A stretch of 64,000 nt of DNA from Isoetes taiwanensis (GCA_021234155.1 JAJEKV010000071.1:4958483-5022482), one strand, 5' to 3'. Numbered from the stretch's first letter, positions 33,449 to 45,384 are shown. The notes: generated from the letters alone by a model not told the origin. Program-made: numbers and translations.

Positions 33449-35232
33449 TATGAATCCACAAGAGTCAGACGGGCTTAGACTAGAAGTAGCAGAGCCTCCC
33501 ATGAGCCCTAGAGAAGGACCTAGGGTAGTAGCAGAGCCCCACATGAATGTAGAGACCGAGCACTCTACTAAGATGCAAAGGAAAAGATCAAGACCCCAAC
33601 AACCATGGTCCAACCTAAGACCTGCTTTAATGAATTGGCTTTGTGGCGACCCTGTGCCGCCACCCCATCCGAAAGTTAGAGTTGATTACCACAAATGTAA
33701 GAAGGATGGCTAGACTTCCACTCGTGGTCTCATGCGAGATCCGAAGAGCTTTTGGGCCTCGAATGATAGACCTAGAACACGAAAAGATTGATTCCGAAGG
33801 TATGCTTGGATAGATGGCAATGTATCCCGCATAACTGGAAACATGATACATGCGCATTAGCAAATCTAACTAGTCCGCTTGCTTGAGAGAGTCTTTGAAA
33901 GATAAGGTCGTGGAATGGAACACAGCTTGACGTAATCGAAAAGCTCAGAAAGGAAACCCATCAACCCCCACCTAGTTAAGAAAGTCTTAGCACGCACTAT
34001 TAGAGCCAAGCGCCCCGGTGAAACCGATAAAGAGTGGGAAGCAAGAAAAAGGGCGGATGCCAAGACTATATGGTTTGCAATGGTGGATTGCTCTCAAATA
34101 ATCAACAAGACCAGAATTGGTTCGGGAACATATGGAACGGTATTCAAATGCAATATCACGGGTTCTAGTTTTCTTAAAGGCGAACCCTATTGTGTTAAAT
34201 TTGAGAATGATGACGTATGCGGTTAGAATGCGGCCAGGCCGATGTGATAGTAAAGGCCATGATGAAAAACATGAGGGAATCACAAATGCAAGGTTAGACA
34301 TGGGTCTATCATACCTTCGCATTGGTAGACAACCGGTTGGTAAAACGGGGTTGATATTTCCTACTTGGAATGGGGGTTCTTGTGCATCTCTTTTTGTGAA
34401 TCATGGAGATAATGAGTTTGCCAAGCATGCATTTAAGAGACTAGGGTATAAACCCACTGCCGAGGTCGGCGTCACGAGAAGCTTGAGCAAACGAAAAAAG
34501 CAAGAGTTATATCTTTGCTCAAAGAATAGAATAGAATAGAATAGGTTTTAGCGTCACGGAGACCAATTGGCCTATAGTGGGTGATCTAACTATGTCGCTT
34601 TTTAAGCGGCTTGCTTAAGCTTCATAAAGAGCACCATTTACACATGGACTTGCACCCGGCAATGTCTTGCTTCATTTTGAATTTGGGAAAGAGAGAGGTC
34701 GCACGGACCCCCGTGGCTTTATATATTGGTATATGTGGGGGGAGAAGAACGGTTAATAGGCACTGTGGAAGTGAAGCGGTGGGCATACAAAAACATGGAT
34801 CTTTGCCGCCAAAAGGCAATTGAGAATGAAAGGCTTGCCTATCCTTACATGCACGATGATTTGTATTGGGGTCCAAACAGAGATGGAACGAAGACGGTGA
34901 ATGCAAAGGTAGACTTTGACCTCTTAGGGCAGCCTACTTTATTTATTACCTTGCTGATTTTGCACGCAAAGCATTCTTTCTTGGAGACCATGGGTACCAA
35001 GGAACAAACCCGTGAGGTTTCAAACATGTGCGATTATTTGAAGCTAATCGTGCGTAATCCCCAATCTGAGACAAGGCACGCAAGTTTGATCCGAACCAGC
35101 TTTGAACACCATGCGGAGCACTTGGAATTGCTCTCAACACATTGCAATAAGACCCCCAAACGGAATCGATTGATTCCTCAAGTTGGGTCAGCGCACGACG
35201 ATGTTGACGACCCGGACCAAGTCACGCTTTAG
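33449..35232 (+). pseudogene. protein-kinase-like gene, captured and frameshifted
   Basis: Kinases transfer phosphate from ATP to protein side chains. Recognisable pieces, in order, are an N-terminal proline/glutamate-rich segment (33,449-33,712), a glycine loop RIGSGTYGTVFKC (34,106-34,145) and a VAIK-like lysine in GEPYCVKFENDD (34,180-34,215). A catalytic-loop region near 34,640-34,670 reads HLHMDLHPA in one frame and continues in the next as PGNVLLHFEFGK. The last open block (34,726-35,232) contains RLAYPYMHDDLYWGPNR and a C-terminal tail. At least three frameshifts separate these. The family within the kinase fold is not identified; the HMDLHPxN form differs from common plant receptor kinases. 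It lies inside the hAT element and is in the opposite orientation to the transposase. Confidence 0.5.
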
Positions 35233-35890
35233 CGTGCCATTTATGAGCTCTCTTGTATGCAACGAAAAAAATATTAATTGAGCAATTGCTTGAAATACTT
35301 TAATAAAACATCTTTGGCATTGCTATGTTTATTTTTGTTGCACTTTTTATTTTTATAATTTATAAGTCATATTGAGTTGTTGTTTATTTCACGATTGGAT
35401 TAACGTGAAAAGCCTATTTCTTCGGAATACTATTGCACAACTTGTCTAGTGCCATGCCAAAAAGAATGTCCGGGAACAACCAACGAAGTTCGCCTCTCGT
35501 GGAAGAGAAGGTGTTGGTGAAACAAAGACATGAGGGCTTAAGGCAGATGAGATCATAGTCCATTTTGAGAACTCGTGAGAAGGAGACGGGCTTTGTATTC
35601 CCTTCCCTACCTACAAAGGTCGAGGTTAGGCACAACAGATTACATGTAAAGCAGAGGAACATGCTAGGATGAATGAGTTGCGTCGAAAAAGAGTTGTTGA
35701 GGTTGAGGGCAATGGCGAAGTGGCTAAGAAACCAGGTGTCACAATTACAGAGGTGCATGGAGTTGCATGTGACATGGGGCGGTAGGCCATTTGCCGCGAT
35801 GGAGCCGATTTTGAGGGATACCGAGGCCAATTTAGACCAAACAGTTTGACAACGACCGCCAAGCTGTGAGAGAGGGTAAGTATAAGGCAT

Positions 35891-36121
35891 ATGACCTGCA
35901 AGATCCCTGAAGTCCGAGCTAGAGCTTTGGAGAGGTGGGTGCAAGTGAAAGGAACAATGATAAAAACCATGAATTCAAAGAAGACATTTGCCAAGCAAGT
36001 GTACTATGAGATTGTGAGAGGGGAGGTTGTAAATTATGCCAAAGAGAAAGTGGAAACAAGGAAGGCAAAGGGTAGCAGCAAGAGAGTGAAGCTTGTGGAG
36101 GATTCCAAAGCCTCTTGGTGA
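35891..36121 (+). pseudogene. basic open frame in the hAT cargo, unidentified
   Basis: A 76-codon frame contains RARALERWVQVKGTMIKTMN and ends in a lysine-rich tail (AKGSSKRVKLVEDSK). It may continue the region 35,640-35,880, which has frames with KxNRLHVKQRNM-like charged text. No family is recognised. Confidence 0.25.
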
Positions 36122-36349
36122 TGAGCCCATTACTATAACTTATTTGCTTCCAAGATGCCATAAAACTTTTAGACGAAGGCGTTGCAGCAAAAAAAAGAAA
36201 AGATTGACATATGAGGTAGATGTGAAGGCTCGTTAGAGAATGAAAAGAAGTCGAAACCTCACTTTGTCGAGAGGAAAACATGCGCTTAAAAGATCGTGGC
36301 AAATGCTCATGATGTGATGGTCGCAGTAATTACTAGCCGAGAAAGAATC

Positions 36350-36800
36350 GCCTTGCGCCTTTGGGTAGGGAAAATACGGTGTTGAGAATAGACAATGACC
36401 ATATCGCACAATATCAAGAGTTTTAGATTCTCGATCCCCTTAGAGTCTCCAAGGAGTGGTATTTCATACCTCCCTCGAATACCTATATGGCGGTCGGTAG
36501 GATGATGTAAAGAACGGAGACTTTAGATATTGTCAAGTATGTCGCGGGAAAATCTGACCCAAGTTGGTTGGTATGCCTTAGGGTGTGGACATCGTCGATT
36601 TGAGATGTTTGTTGGATTGGATGATGGGCAAGTGGGTCTGGTCCATCAAATGATGGATATATTATACCGAGCGCAATTATGCAATGCTCAACATGCAATC
36701 ACGCGATGCCTCCCCTTGCCACCTATGGTTGCTCGCGGGGAGGGATGGAATGCTTCATCCGATTCCAAACACAGCGTGAAATGGACCTTTGGATGGGGGT
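36350..36800 (+). pseudogene. broken coding-like stretch in the hAT cargo
   Basis: Phrases such as ILDPLRVSKEWYFIPPSNTY and, in another frame, QMMDILYRAQLCNAQHAI look protein-like but change frame repeatedly. I cannot name a family. Confidence 0.25.
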
Positions 36801-37194
36801 AGAAGAACCGCGTGAAGGTGAAGAGGTGCCCGGACATTAATCGGTACACGCCCCGGCTCACGGGCGGCCAGGTGATAGTAGTGCGAATGTGGATGCAGAC
36901 GATTACATTAACCCATGAGCTACTCTACATTATTTTTTTTTGATATTTTTCCCTGAGTTCTCAGATGCACATGAATGAACTAACGTTGACGAGGATTCTT
37001 TTGTCTAAATAACATTTAGGGGGTTGGGTTGCCGCATTGAGTTGTTTGTTTGTGCTGTAGTTAAGTAAAGTAAGTATGTTAGTGAGTCAAAACATCCTAA
37101 TTAAGGATTAGTGGACTTCCTAACTCGAGACTTCCAAGCTCACCCTGGCTTGGTCTCCTTCGTTTCCTGTTTATCGTATCTAATTTGCCCCCTA

Positions 37195-37350
37195 GGATGA
37201 CATCGCTCACTCAGGTGGCGAATTAGATACGTTGAACAGGAAACTCGAAAAGGGAGTAAGCCTTGGATGGTTGGATGGTCAGGATGAGGTCGCTCACTCA
37301 TTTTAGGTGGCGATTTAGATACATCAAGCAAGAAACTCGAAAAGGGAGTA
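37195..37350. repeat. two diverged ~80-bp tandem units
   Basis: GGAAACTCGAAAAGGGAGTA near 37,238 recurs at 37,331 as AGAAACTCGAAAAGGGAGTA, each preceded by CGCTCACTCA and GATTTAGATAC-type sequence. Confidence 0.8.
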
Positions 37351-37700
37351 AGCCTGAATTAGATCGCGACCCTCTTGAATGGTTGTCAAGTCACTAGGCC
37401 TTATATTCTCCATGGCAAACAATATAGACTTCTCAAAATTCTTGTTACCTCCTTTATAAGGAGCGAGCTTTGCTCTGACTCTCTTCTGCGTGTCTCAGTG
37501 TCAATATATCTTAGATACTTTGCTAGGTTATATTACACAAAGACGCGCAAAATGGGGGTCGGAGCAGAAATCGTTCGTTCTAAAGGAGGTTACAAGGTTT
37601 TTGAGTACTCTATTTTTATTGTGACCACGGAGGATATAAGGCCTAGTGGTTGCTTGCGATTCTGTGGGTTCATTAGATGTTAGTGATTGATGAGTTCAAG

Positions 37701-37818
37701 CATCGAGACTTCCCCGTTTTTCTTTCCCCCTGGCTCTTTGGGCAATGTAGCTTAGTTTACATGCTAAGTTCCATTGTCCAAAGAGCCGGGGGAAAGCAAA
37801 GATTGGGACGTCTCGATG
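37701..37818. repeat. foldback repeat, copy A
   Basis: Begins CATCGAGACTTCCCC and ends ACGTCTCGATG. Inner arms CTCTTTGGGCAATG and CATTGTCCAAAGAG enclose a short TTAGTTTACATGCTAA spacer. It is a near-complete palindrome, consistent with a foldback MITE. Confidence 0.85.
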
Positions 37819-37870
37819 CCTGGACCCAGGTCTTCGGGTTAATTGGATGTTAGTGAGTGATGAGTTCAGG

Positions 37871-37984
37871 CATCGAGACTTCCCAATCTTTCTTTCCCCT
37901 CCTCTTTGGGCAATGCAACTTAGTTTACATACTAAGTTCCATTGTTCAAAGAGGGGTGAAAGCAAGGTTTGGGAAGTCTCGATG
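37871..37984. repeat. foldback repeat, copy B
   Basis: Same family as copy A, about 90% alike by eye, with arms CATCGAGACTTCCCAATCTT and GGTTTGGGAAGTCTCGATG. Confidence 0.85.
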
Positions 37985-38535
37985 CTTGTATTCAGGTCTC
38001 TTTCATCCTGGCCTGGAGCGTGACTTTCTTGAATGGTTGTCAACTCACCAGGCTTTATATTGTTCGCTGCAAACAATATAGACTTCTCGAAATTCTTGTT
38101 ACCTCCTCTAGAAAGAGCGAGTTTTGCTCTGACTCTCTTGTGTAGTCACTCTGTGTCAATGTAGCTTAGTCACTTTGCTAGGTTATATTACACAAAGAGG
38201 CTCACAATGGGGGTCGGAGCAAAAATCGTTCATTCTAGAGGTTGAACTTGCTATGACGTCAGAGGTGAGAGCGCACTCTAATTTCAAGTCAAAGTGGTGC
38301 CTGGGTGTTGTCCATCTATATAGCGGTTGTTAGGCACCAAATCATGGAACATCCTAACTCCCACTATTGATGGAGAACCTTGAGCATCACTATGACTTCA
38401 AATTAGAGTACGCGTCCCCTTTGGCAACGTGGTGGATTGTAGGTAACAAGGTTTTTGAGTACTCTATTTTTATTGTGGCAGCGGATGATATCAGCCTAGT
38501 GGTTGCTTGCGATTCTGTGGTTGCACGCCGATGGC

Positions 38536-38700
38536 ATGCCAAATCGCCATTTGGATGCCATCTGGACCTATAATTTGTACCTCCATTCCTTTGGGTGGCA
38601 CATGCCATGCAAACCCATTTGGGTATTCAGAGCATGTGCCACCCAGAGGAATAGAGTACAGATTATAGGTCCAGATAGCATTCAAAGCCCAATTTGGCAT
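38536..38700. repeat. 165-bp palindromic element, different family
   Basis: Starts ATGCCAAATCG and ends CCAATTTGGCAT. Internal mirrored blocks include CTGGACCTATAATTTGTAC and its counterpart near 38,660-38,680, and GGTGGCACATGC against GCATGTGCCACC. It looks like a foldback MITE. Confidence 0.85.
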
Positions 38701-39010
38701 ACCGGGTTATTCCCTTTATTCCGACTTGGGTACCGGTATTTTGTGAACCCAGGATGGATCGATTCGTCCGGGCTGGTCCGGAGGTCTGTTTGCCCCCTTC
38801 TTCGCGATGCGTAGATTACTTCTCATCGAAGCGGGCGCATGCTAAGAGGCAGTGCAACAACGGAGGTCGAGGACGGGTCTGATCCAAACGAAGGTTTTCA
38901 GGGCACTGCGGTTACACATGAAAGAAACATAGAAAGAACTATCATACATGAACCCAGGTCTTTGGGGGTAAGTTCGACATAAAATAAGATAGCTCAGTGA
39001 TTGACGAGTT

Positions 39011-39130
39011 CAAGCAACGACACTTCCCACTCTTTCTTTCCCCGCCTCTTTGGGCAATGTAGCTTAGCTTGAATGCTAAGTTCCATTGTCCACAGAGGCG
39101 GGGTGAGCAAGATTGGGAAATTCTCGATGC
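39011..39130. repeat. foldback repeat, copy C
   Basis: A more diverged member of the family at 37,701 and 37,871, with the conserved core CTTTGGGCAATGTAGCTTAG and CTAAGTTCCATTGTCC. Confidence 0.8.
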
Positions 39131-39559
39131 TTTGACTTTGATACCCGGTCGACTGATGTTACAAATGAATGAAACATGGACGGAAGTTACATGAACCATC
39201 ATACAATACATGAAAGAAACATCATACATGAAAGGAAAATTCCACAAGGTAACGAAATATATGGAAGACAAAAAACTTGTAACAAAAAAATTTTACTTTT
39301 TAATTCATAGTGCCGGGATGGTTACAATAGTTTTGAACATCCTCATACACGATTACAATATAGGACCGAGGGTAGTCATCACCTCCTCTCTCTAGACATC
39401 ACCGTCTTCATCAATTTCATCATCCGCACTTCCGTCTTCTTACGCGGTGGCCTAGGCTCAACCTCCTCCTCGGCCCTTTCCCTTCTTGGGCGCCCCTCGA
39501 GATGTGTTCTTTCGACTCGTTGTTTGTTTGTGCGGGTCATTGGCATTGAGAGTCCGCTA

Positions 39560-41992
39560 GCTCGCGTACCATTAAGTCCTCGGGCTGATCTCTTGTATTA
39601 CTTGGACACGGCCTTTTCGTATCGACTCCTCTTACGTATCTTATTTGCGTAAATGAAGGTTGTCCGAGAACATGTTCTTGTCTAAATCATCTTCAAAGAT
39701 CGACAAAATGGGTACGTTGAATGTCCTCGTCAACATGGTTAGCGGCATTTCTGAGCAAGCGGCTCGTCCTCCGCTTGTCTTGAAGTTGTCCTCTTCCGCC
39801 GAATCTGCATCCATGAAAGGGGCGCATCTTATCAACTACGGCTGCACTCTTTGCTTGCGATTCAAGAGGCCTTGATTTGAGAAGTTATATACAAGTTTGT
39901 CGGCCTTCTTATCGCGGGAGGCGATTTCATGTGTCACACTATGTATATATTCATAAGCACTCCAGTTTCTCTCACTTGCACTATTGGAGGATACCAAGGA
40001 GAGGATAGTCATTGCAAGGGCTGTGGCGTATCAAGAACCTTTGTCCATGGGCTTGCCACCATGCATAAGATTCCATATTTGGTTCCTTCTTGTGACTCTC
40101 CGATTGCATCGTGAAGCTCTTCATCATCCACCTTCCACTCAAGTTCTCGGTATTGATTAACTTCGGCAATGAAAACTTTGTAGTCCGGCTGTTGGGGTAA
40201 AACATTTTTGCAACCTTCTTCAATGAACCCATCACTTCTTTATCGTATGCTGGTCCATATCATGGTTTGTGTGGGTCTAAGGCATGTAGCGGCGCCATGA
40301 AGATCATTGTAGGACTTCTTCCATCGTTCATTGAAGTCTCTAAGCGATCTTCAGCGCGCTTAGCATTGTCAAAGGGTGCATTAGGGCCATCAGCGTTCTA
40401 GAAAGGATTGAATGGAGTGCCGGCACCTCCACACCTTTCGGGCTTGCCTTCGAAGAATCAAGGGTTTTGATGGCATGACAAAGCGGGTTGCATGCACTTG
40501 ACAACATTCTTAACGCCTCTCCAAAATGTCTCGCCCAAGCATTTCAAGAAGAAGCGGCTGACTTCTTTGCCGGTGTTTTGAAGCATTTTTCCCTTCGCCT
40601 CCTCTCCCATTCAAAGAACTTTATGGTTGAAGGTCGAGATAATCGAAGTCGCGACACACGAGCACTCTTTCAAGACAAATGTAATTGGAACCAAACCGGT
40701 CGCCCGGGATTCATGAGTGCAAAGGGCCAACCGACAATAATGACTTGTATATGGCGTAAATTGCGGCTTCTTTGTGATGAATTTCCGCGAGGCGGCGGGC
40801 CTTTTGAATGGGATCTTTGAACCAAGCGTCTTCGTGAAAACCAGTCCTTCAAAGAATAAGTTTAGGCAATGGCATTGGCGGTGGTCGCATGCAATCACGG
40901 AAATTGGACTCCAACATTTCACCCGCTAACTTACAATTAGATGCATTGTCCATTCGACTGAAATATTCTCTTGGTCCAAAACTCTCTATCACGACCTTTG
41001 TCTTTTGAAAAATCCAATCTCCCTGTGACTTGGTGAGTTTTTGGTTTCTACGGTTTTCAAGAATACTTAGCCGGATGGATATCGATCATGAAATTTATAA
41101 GATGGTCCTTGTTTACATTGCTCCAACCATGGTGACTAGAGAGGTGGCACGGCTTGAAGAACACGACTTAACCAGTTTCACCCTCTCGACCATTCTTCCA
41201 TGAATTTCATCCACCATTTTGTTATTCGCATGTTTGTATGAAGGCAATCTAAAATTTGGGCCTGCTTTGGCAACTTCTGGAAGGCTTCTTTGATTGCTTT
41301 GTGCTCCAAAAATATGTGGAGACAACTTCGGCATATAGAAAGGCCTCTACAACCTTCAATTTGCGTCTTCTTGGTTGCTCACGAAGTTAAGCACTGGTCA
41401 ACCCTCCGTTGCTTAGTCCGCTCTTTCCACTATCTGAATTGTCTACGCCATTCTTTTTCGCCTGCGTGCTTAACCCACCTATCGACCCTAGTCCACCCTC
41501 CTCGTTGGTTGGTGCGTTACCGGCTGCAGGAGGGTGGTGTAATTGATCTCTTCTTCTTGGCATGGTGAAGGTTCTTGGCTATCCCTTTGGCTGTGTTCTT
41601 ACGCTTCTATTCTTTTTCGACCCAACACTTCAAGTGCATCTTGTCGTATGTCGCCAGATGCATTACATGTTTGCACCCCAATTCTAGGATCCCGTAAAAG
41701 ATGAGCTCGTATATTTGTCGCGAATCCATTTATTGACGATGTACCCACAAAATACACATTGCCACTCATTACGACCAAATTCCTTCACAAATCCCCACTC
41801 GGGACCTCTCTTTGGGACCACCGGGATTTCGGACATATAATTCTTCCCGCGTCTTTGTTCCGGCTCCCGTAGCCTGCCATGGCCAGCGCAATGGTTGCGC
41901 ACCCCTAGACGATGATGCATGACGCCGGCGGCGCCGGATGTGGATGCATGGCCGCGGCGGCACGATGTAGATGCATGACCGGTGGCATCCAA
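39560..41992 (-). pseudogene. hAT transposase (BED, DUF659, dimerisation domain), decayed
   Basis: Read on the minus strand, an N-terminal BED-like zinc finger appears as GPEWGFVKEFGRNEWQCVFC (about 41,740-41,830). EVAKAGPNFRLPSYKHANNK (about 41,210-41,280) is typical of the segment before DUF659. RMDNASNCKLAGEMLESNF (about 40,910-40,960) carries a catalytic aspartate, followed by DPIQKARRLAEIHHKEAAIY near 40,770-40,820. The hAT dimerisation domain is clear as NSASERNWSAYEYIHSVTHE and KKADKLVYNFSNQGLLNRK at about 39,850-39,985. Stops and frameshifts break every section, so no product is expected. This is the transposase that identifies the surrounding element. Confidence 0.82.
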
Positions 41993-42439
41993 GGGCCGCT
42001 AATATGCTATCTAAAATTATTGTCCCTGTTTTAGTATGCTAAAGGGTAAAGACTCATAATCGTCCAAACTAAAGGCGAGGTCTATATAATGAAGAGCAAG
42101 CTCACTGCGCATATGTTACATTGACGTCCGGTTGAACGTAAGGAGTGAAGGGCGGGAACCTATAGGTCTCTAAGGAACGAGGGTAGGAACCCAAGATTAG
42201 GAAAACTTCGTGAAGGAGGAATCTCACTTCACAATTCGGTCGAGCCCCGGGGACGCAAAAACCCACACCTCAAAGGTGACCGTTTCCCAAGGAGTATGTG
42301 GACTCAACCCGGTGGTCAGCGTTGAGGCGAATTCTATAGCTAAACAAGTTTTCCTTAAATATAATATTTCACACGCACAAAATAGACCCAACGATGATGG
42401 CATAAAAAGTTTTTTCCCTTAGCAAAAAGGCCCAAGATG

Positions 42440-42770
42440 CTTTGCAAAGTTTTGGCGTGTTTAAAAACAAACTGTTTAAACTGCTTGGCGAAGTCCGGTT
42501 CGCAAGTTTTAAACAAGATTTTTTGCGTCTGTGAACGAAAATAGTTTCGTAGCGAACTTGTCTGTTTTAAACTACGCGAAGATGTTTTCGCGTAAAGCGA
42601 AAGCAGTTCATTTCTTCACGTGAAACTATTTACGGTTCGGCGTGGCGAAAAATCTTCTTCGTTTAAAACTAAACCAGCGTAAAGTTTAAAATTTGTTTTT
42701 TAAACTAAAGCGAAATTTTTCCGAAATTTTTAGCCGTATTTTTGACGTATTAAACGTCAATTTTGAGCCG
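42440..42770. repeat. right subterminal motif array of the hAT element
   Basis: Contains the same words as the left array, for example TTTTAAACTACGCGAAG near 42,572, GCGTAAAGCGAAAGC and AACTAAACCAGCGTAAAG, in mixed orientation. Confidence 0.7.
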
Positions 42771-42839
42771 TATCAAACGAAAAATACGTATTGCATATAA
42801 AACGTATACAGTATTGAACCTATCCCTGGTTTAACAACA

Positions 42840-45240
42840 CTCATTTTGTTTTACAGCTTATAAAGGAAATTATGGAGAGTAGACGGAACACGCAATGTTA
42901 TAAAGGGGATTATGGACAGTAAACGAAGCATCGTCTTAAGAAATGGATGTCTTGAGAAATAGTTGCTGCTTTAGAACACTATTGCACATTGAACCCAAGA
43001 TGAAAGAACTGAAGCAAACACAAGGTGTGGTTTCTAAAATTGTTTTTTTTTTGCATTCATTGTTCAGATTTCTGCTTCCAGCCATAGATCTTTGAGCTCC
43101 CTTATTACTTTGTCTCTCAGGTTTTTCTTCCTTGCGGCAGCGCTAGGAGCCTTAAAAAACTGCCCTGGTGGCTGAACAAATAGAGCTCTATTTGGGCTTC
43201 TGTATATCCCAGGTTCGTGCAAGGAAGGACGCAATAGGTAAATGCATTTCATTTGATTACAGGTTTTTCCATGTCCTTTATCTATCATCATTCCTTTTTC
43301 CTTTCATATTCAGGTTTTCGGAATCGGGGACAGCAGTTTATGGGCTTGCAAAGTCACGCGTCTAACGCATGTCAAACACAAGAGAGTGGACTTTGAATAC
43401 ATCTCTTGGGTTGGCGCTGAAGTTGGTATCTTTCGAAATGGATTAATAAATAATGTGCAATAAGCTGGAACAGCACTCATGCAAGTGTTCTTGCTATTGT
43501 ACATGGATACAATGCAAGTTCAAACAGATAATTAGATTAGTATCTGCCTCTTGCATTTCATTCTTTCTTTGTGATTGCATATATAATGCATTCGCTTTAA
43601 GTTATCATATCATTTGAGCTTTCATGTTCTAGGAGAATTTCTAGAGCATAACATCATACTGGTTGTTCTGCTGTCACCAACAGCCATCTATAATAACTCC
43701 TTTTTTTGTGATTGCATATTTGATGCATTCGCTTTGCCATATCATTCGACTGTATGCAGTTGCTTGGGTTTAATCGTTTGGTCTATGTTCATGTTTTGCA
43801 TGCAAATAGTTGGCATCTTTAGGAGGTATCAATATCTGGATCTATTTCAGGGTTTACTTTTTCAGTAAAAGTATGTCAGCTGGAAGAATCTACAAAGAGT
43901 TGATCGGATGCTTCTGACGTGCTCATACATCTGTTGGTTCTTGTCACGGTTTTTTAAAAACCAGAAAGTTATCTTTCCCTTTATTTTTCTTTGAAGCTCT
44001 TAGATACTCTGCCATGTATGCCCATTCCAGGCCATCAATGTCTTGCATATGAATGGAGCAGTCTTGACGCTCTCATCTTATAAGGGCAGCAAGTCTCTAA
44101 TTTAAAAGCAGTCTAGATCCTATTAAGATAATGTGTTCATAAAGTTTTTATGATAGAAAGTGGATGGAGCATGCTTAATAATGAATGTGTGTAGGAGATT
44201 GTTGTTTGTATTGCGGTTTTATTTAAGCAAGGGAGCAAAAGAAGAAATATTCTGGGAGAATTTCGATAATAGCTATTACTTGAAGGGACATTTTTCATCA
44301 TTTCTTTGTAAAAATGTTGCATGCTGCCATATGCCTGTATTTTGATTGTCAAATCCCTCGAAGGTTTCAGATCGAAACATGTGAAGGTACTTTCAATGCT
44401 AGATGATACTGGCAAGGCACATAAAGCTTTCTAATGCCATGTTATTCTACATGCACAGGTGAAGTTCAAATTTGAATGCTTCCAAACATTGATTGTATAG
44501 TTGCGTTGACAGTGGAAGATTTGTCTCTAACAGTGAGTTATCTGTCGCATGTGCAGATATGGAGAAAACGTGGTGCATAGTAACAAGTTTTAGAATCTTG
44601 TGACTTTTATTTTTGTTACACTTCTGGGTCTATTACGTTGTGCATCTGTAGTTCAAGAATATGGCAATGCACAATAAATAGCTATTGAGTTACATTATGT
44701 GTAGACCGTGAGGTGAACAGTGATAAAGGTGCATATTACATTTAAAAGACTGAATTCCTTTGTCCCTAAATGACAAGATCCCTGATAGAACTTAGAATGA
44801 GTTGATGGGGAGCACCACTTTTCTATTGAGGGGCTTCATCTATTTTGTGACAAAAGTAGTATTTTGAAGCCAGGTCAATATAAATTTTATAATAGCAATT
44901 TAATGGCATTCATGTACAACCATTACATCCCATGTCTAATAAGATCATATTTGTAATTGTGTCATGAAGTTTTTACGCACATATGACATGGTTGCTCAAA
45001 ATGACCTATAGAACAATAAGTGACATATACAACACAACATCAAACAAGTTCTAAATTTTGTAAGCATAATCTTTTGGCTCATGTTCCACACACACATAAA
45101 TAAAATTTACAAATTCAAATCAAATTTCTCCCACACTACCATTACCAAGTCTTCATTTCACAAGCATTGACAAAGATAAACTCTAGACAATTCACTACAT
45201 TCCATTCTGCTTATGCACTCTGTTACATTTAACCATTCCA
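42840..45240. other. intergenic or Helitron-internal sequence, no gene identified
   Basis: Around 43,317-43,462 a plus-strand frame reads VFGIGDSSLWACKVTRLTHV and DFEYISWVGAEVGIFRNG, bounded upstream by a CAG acceptor; this looks like a captured exon, but I do not recognise the family. The sequence GTGATTGCATAT-(A/T)-ATGCATTCGCTTT is duplicated near 43,572 and 43,709. Confidence 0.35.
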
Positions 45241-45254
45241 CACATCACGGCTAA

Positions 45255-45283
45255 TGCCCGGCATCGCCGGGCACACATTCTAG
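45255..45283 (+). mobile_element. Helitron-like 3' end
   Basis: A perfect 8-bp stem (TGCCCGGC / GCCGGGCA, loop ATC) is followed by CACATT and CTAG at 45,280-45,283, then T. This is a textbook Helitron terminus. Confidence 0.75.
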
Positions 45284-45355
45284 TCTATCTAATTTTGCTA
45301 TACAGTATGCCCTAAATTGAGGAGCATACACCACAAATAAGGATTTAATGCTAAA

Positions 45356-45384
45356 GTAGTAATAGTGCCCAGCATTGCTGGGCA
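45356..45384 (-). mobile_element. Helitron-like 3' end, opposite orientation
   Basis: On the minus strand a perfect 8-bp stem (TGCCCAGC / GCTGGGCA) is followed by CTATTACTAC then T. The terminal CTAC departs from CTRR by one base. It lies 72 bases from the plus-strand end at 45,283, in tail-to-tail arrangement. Confidence 0.6.

Larger units (their letters stand above)
37390..38530. repeat. duplicated ~0.65-kb segment within the hAT element
   Basis: The block around 37,420-37,680 (CAATATAGACTTCTC, TTTGCTCTGACTCTCTT, GGTTATATTACACAAAGA, GTTTTTGAGTACTCTA) recurs at 38,066-38,230 and 38,440-38,520 in the same order. Two foldback repeats lie between. Confidence 0.8.
31976..42828. mobile_element. 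10.9-kb hAT-type DNA transposon
   Basis: The right end reads CCTATCCCTG (reverse CAGGGATAGG), a typical hAT terminus, and the left end reads CTGAGGATAGG near 31,978. GTTTAAC precedes the left end (31,968-31,974) and follows the right end (42,829-42,835); with the next base this would be an 8-bp duplication with one mismatch, as expected for hAT. Both ends carry about 350 bases of unusual subterminal repeats. A minus-strand hAT transposase pseudogene (39,560-41,992) confirms the class. The left half holds plus-strand cargo including a kinase-like pseudogene. All coding parts are broken. Confidence 0.75.
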
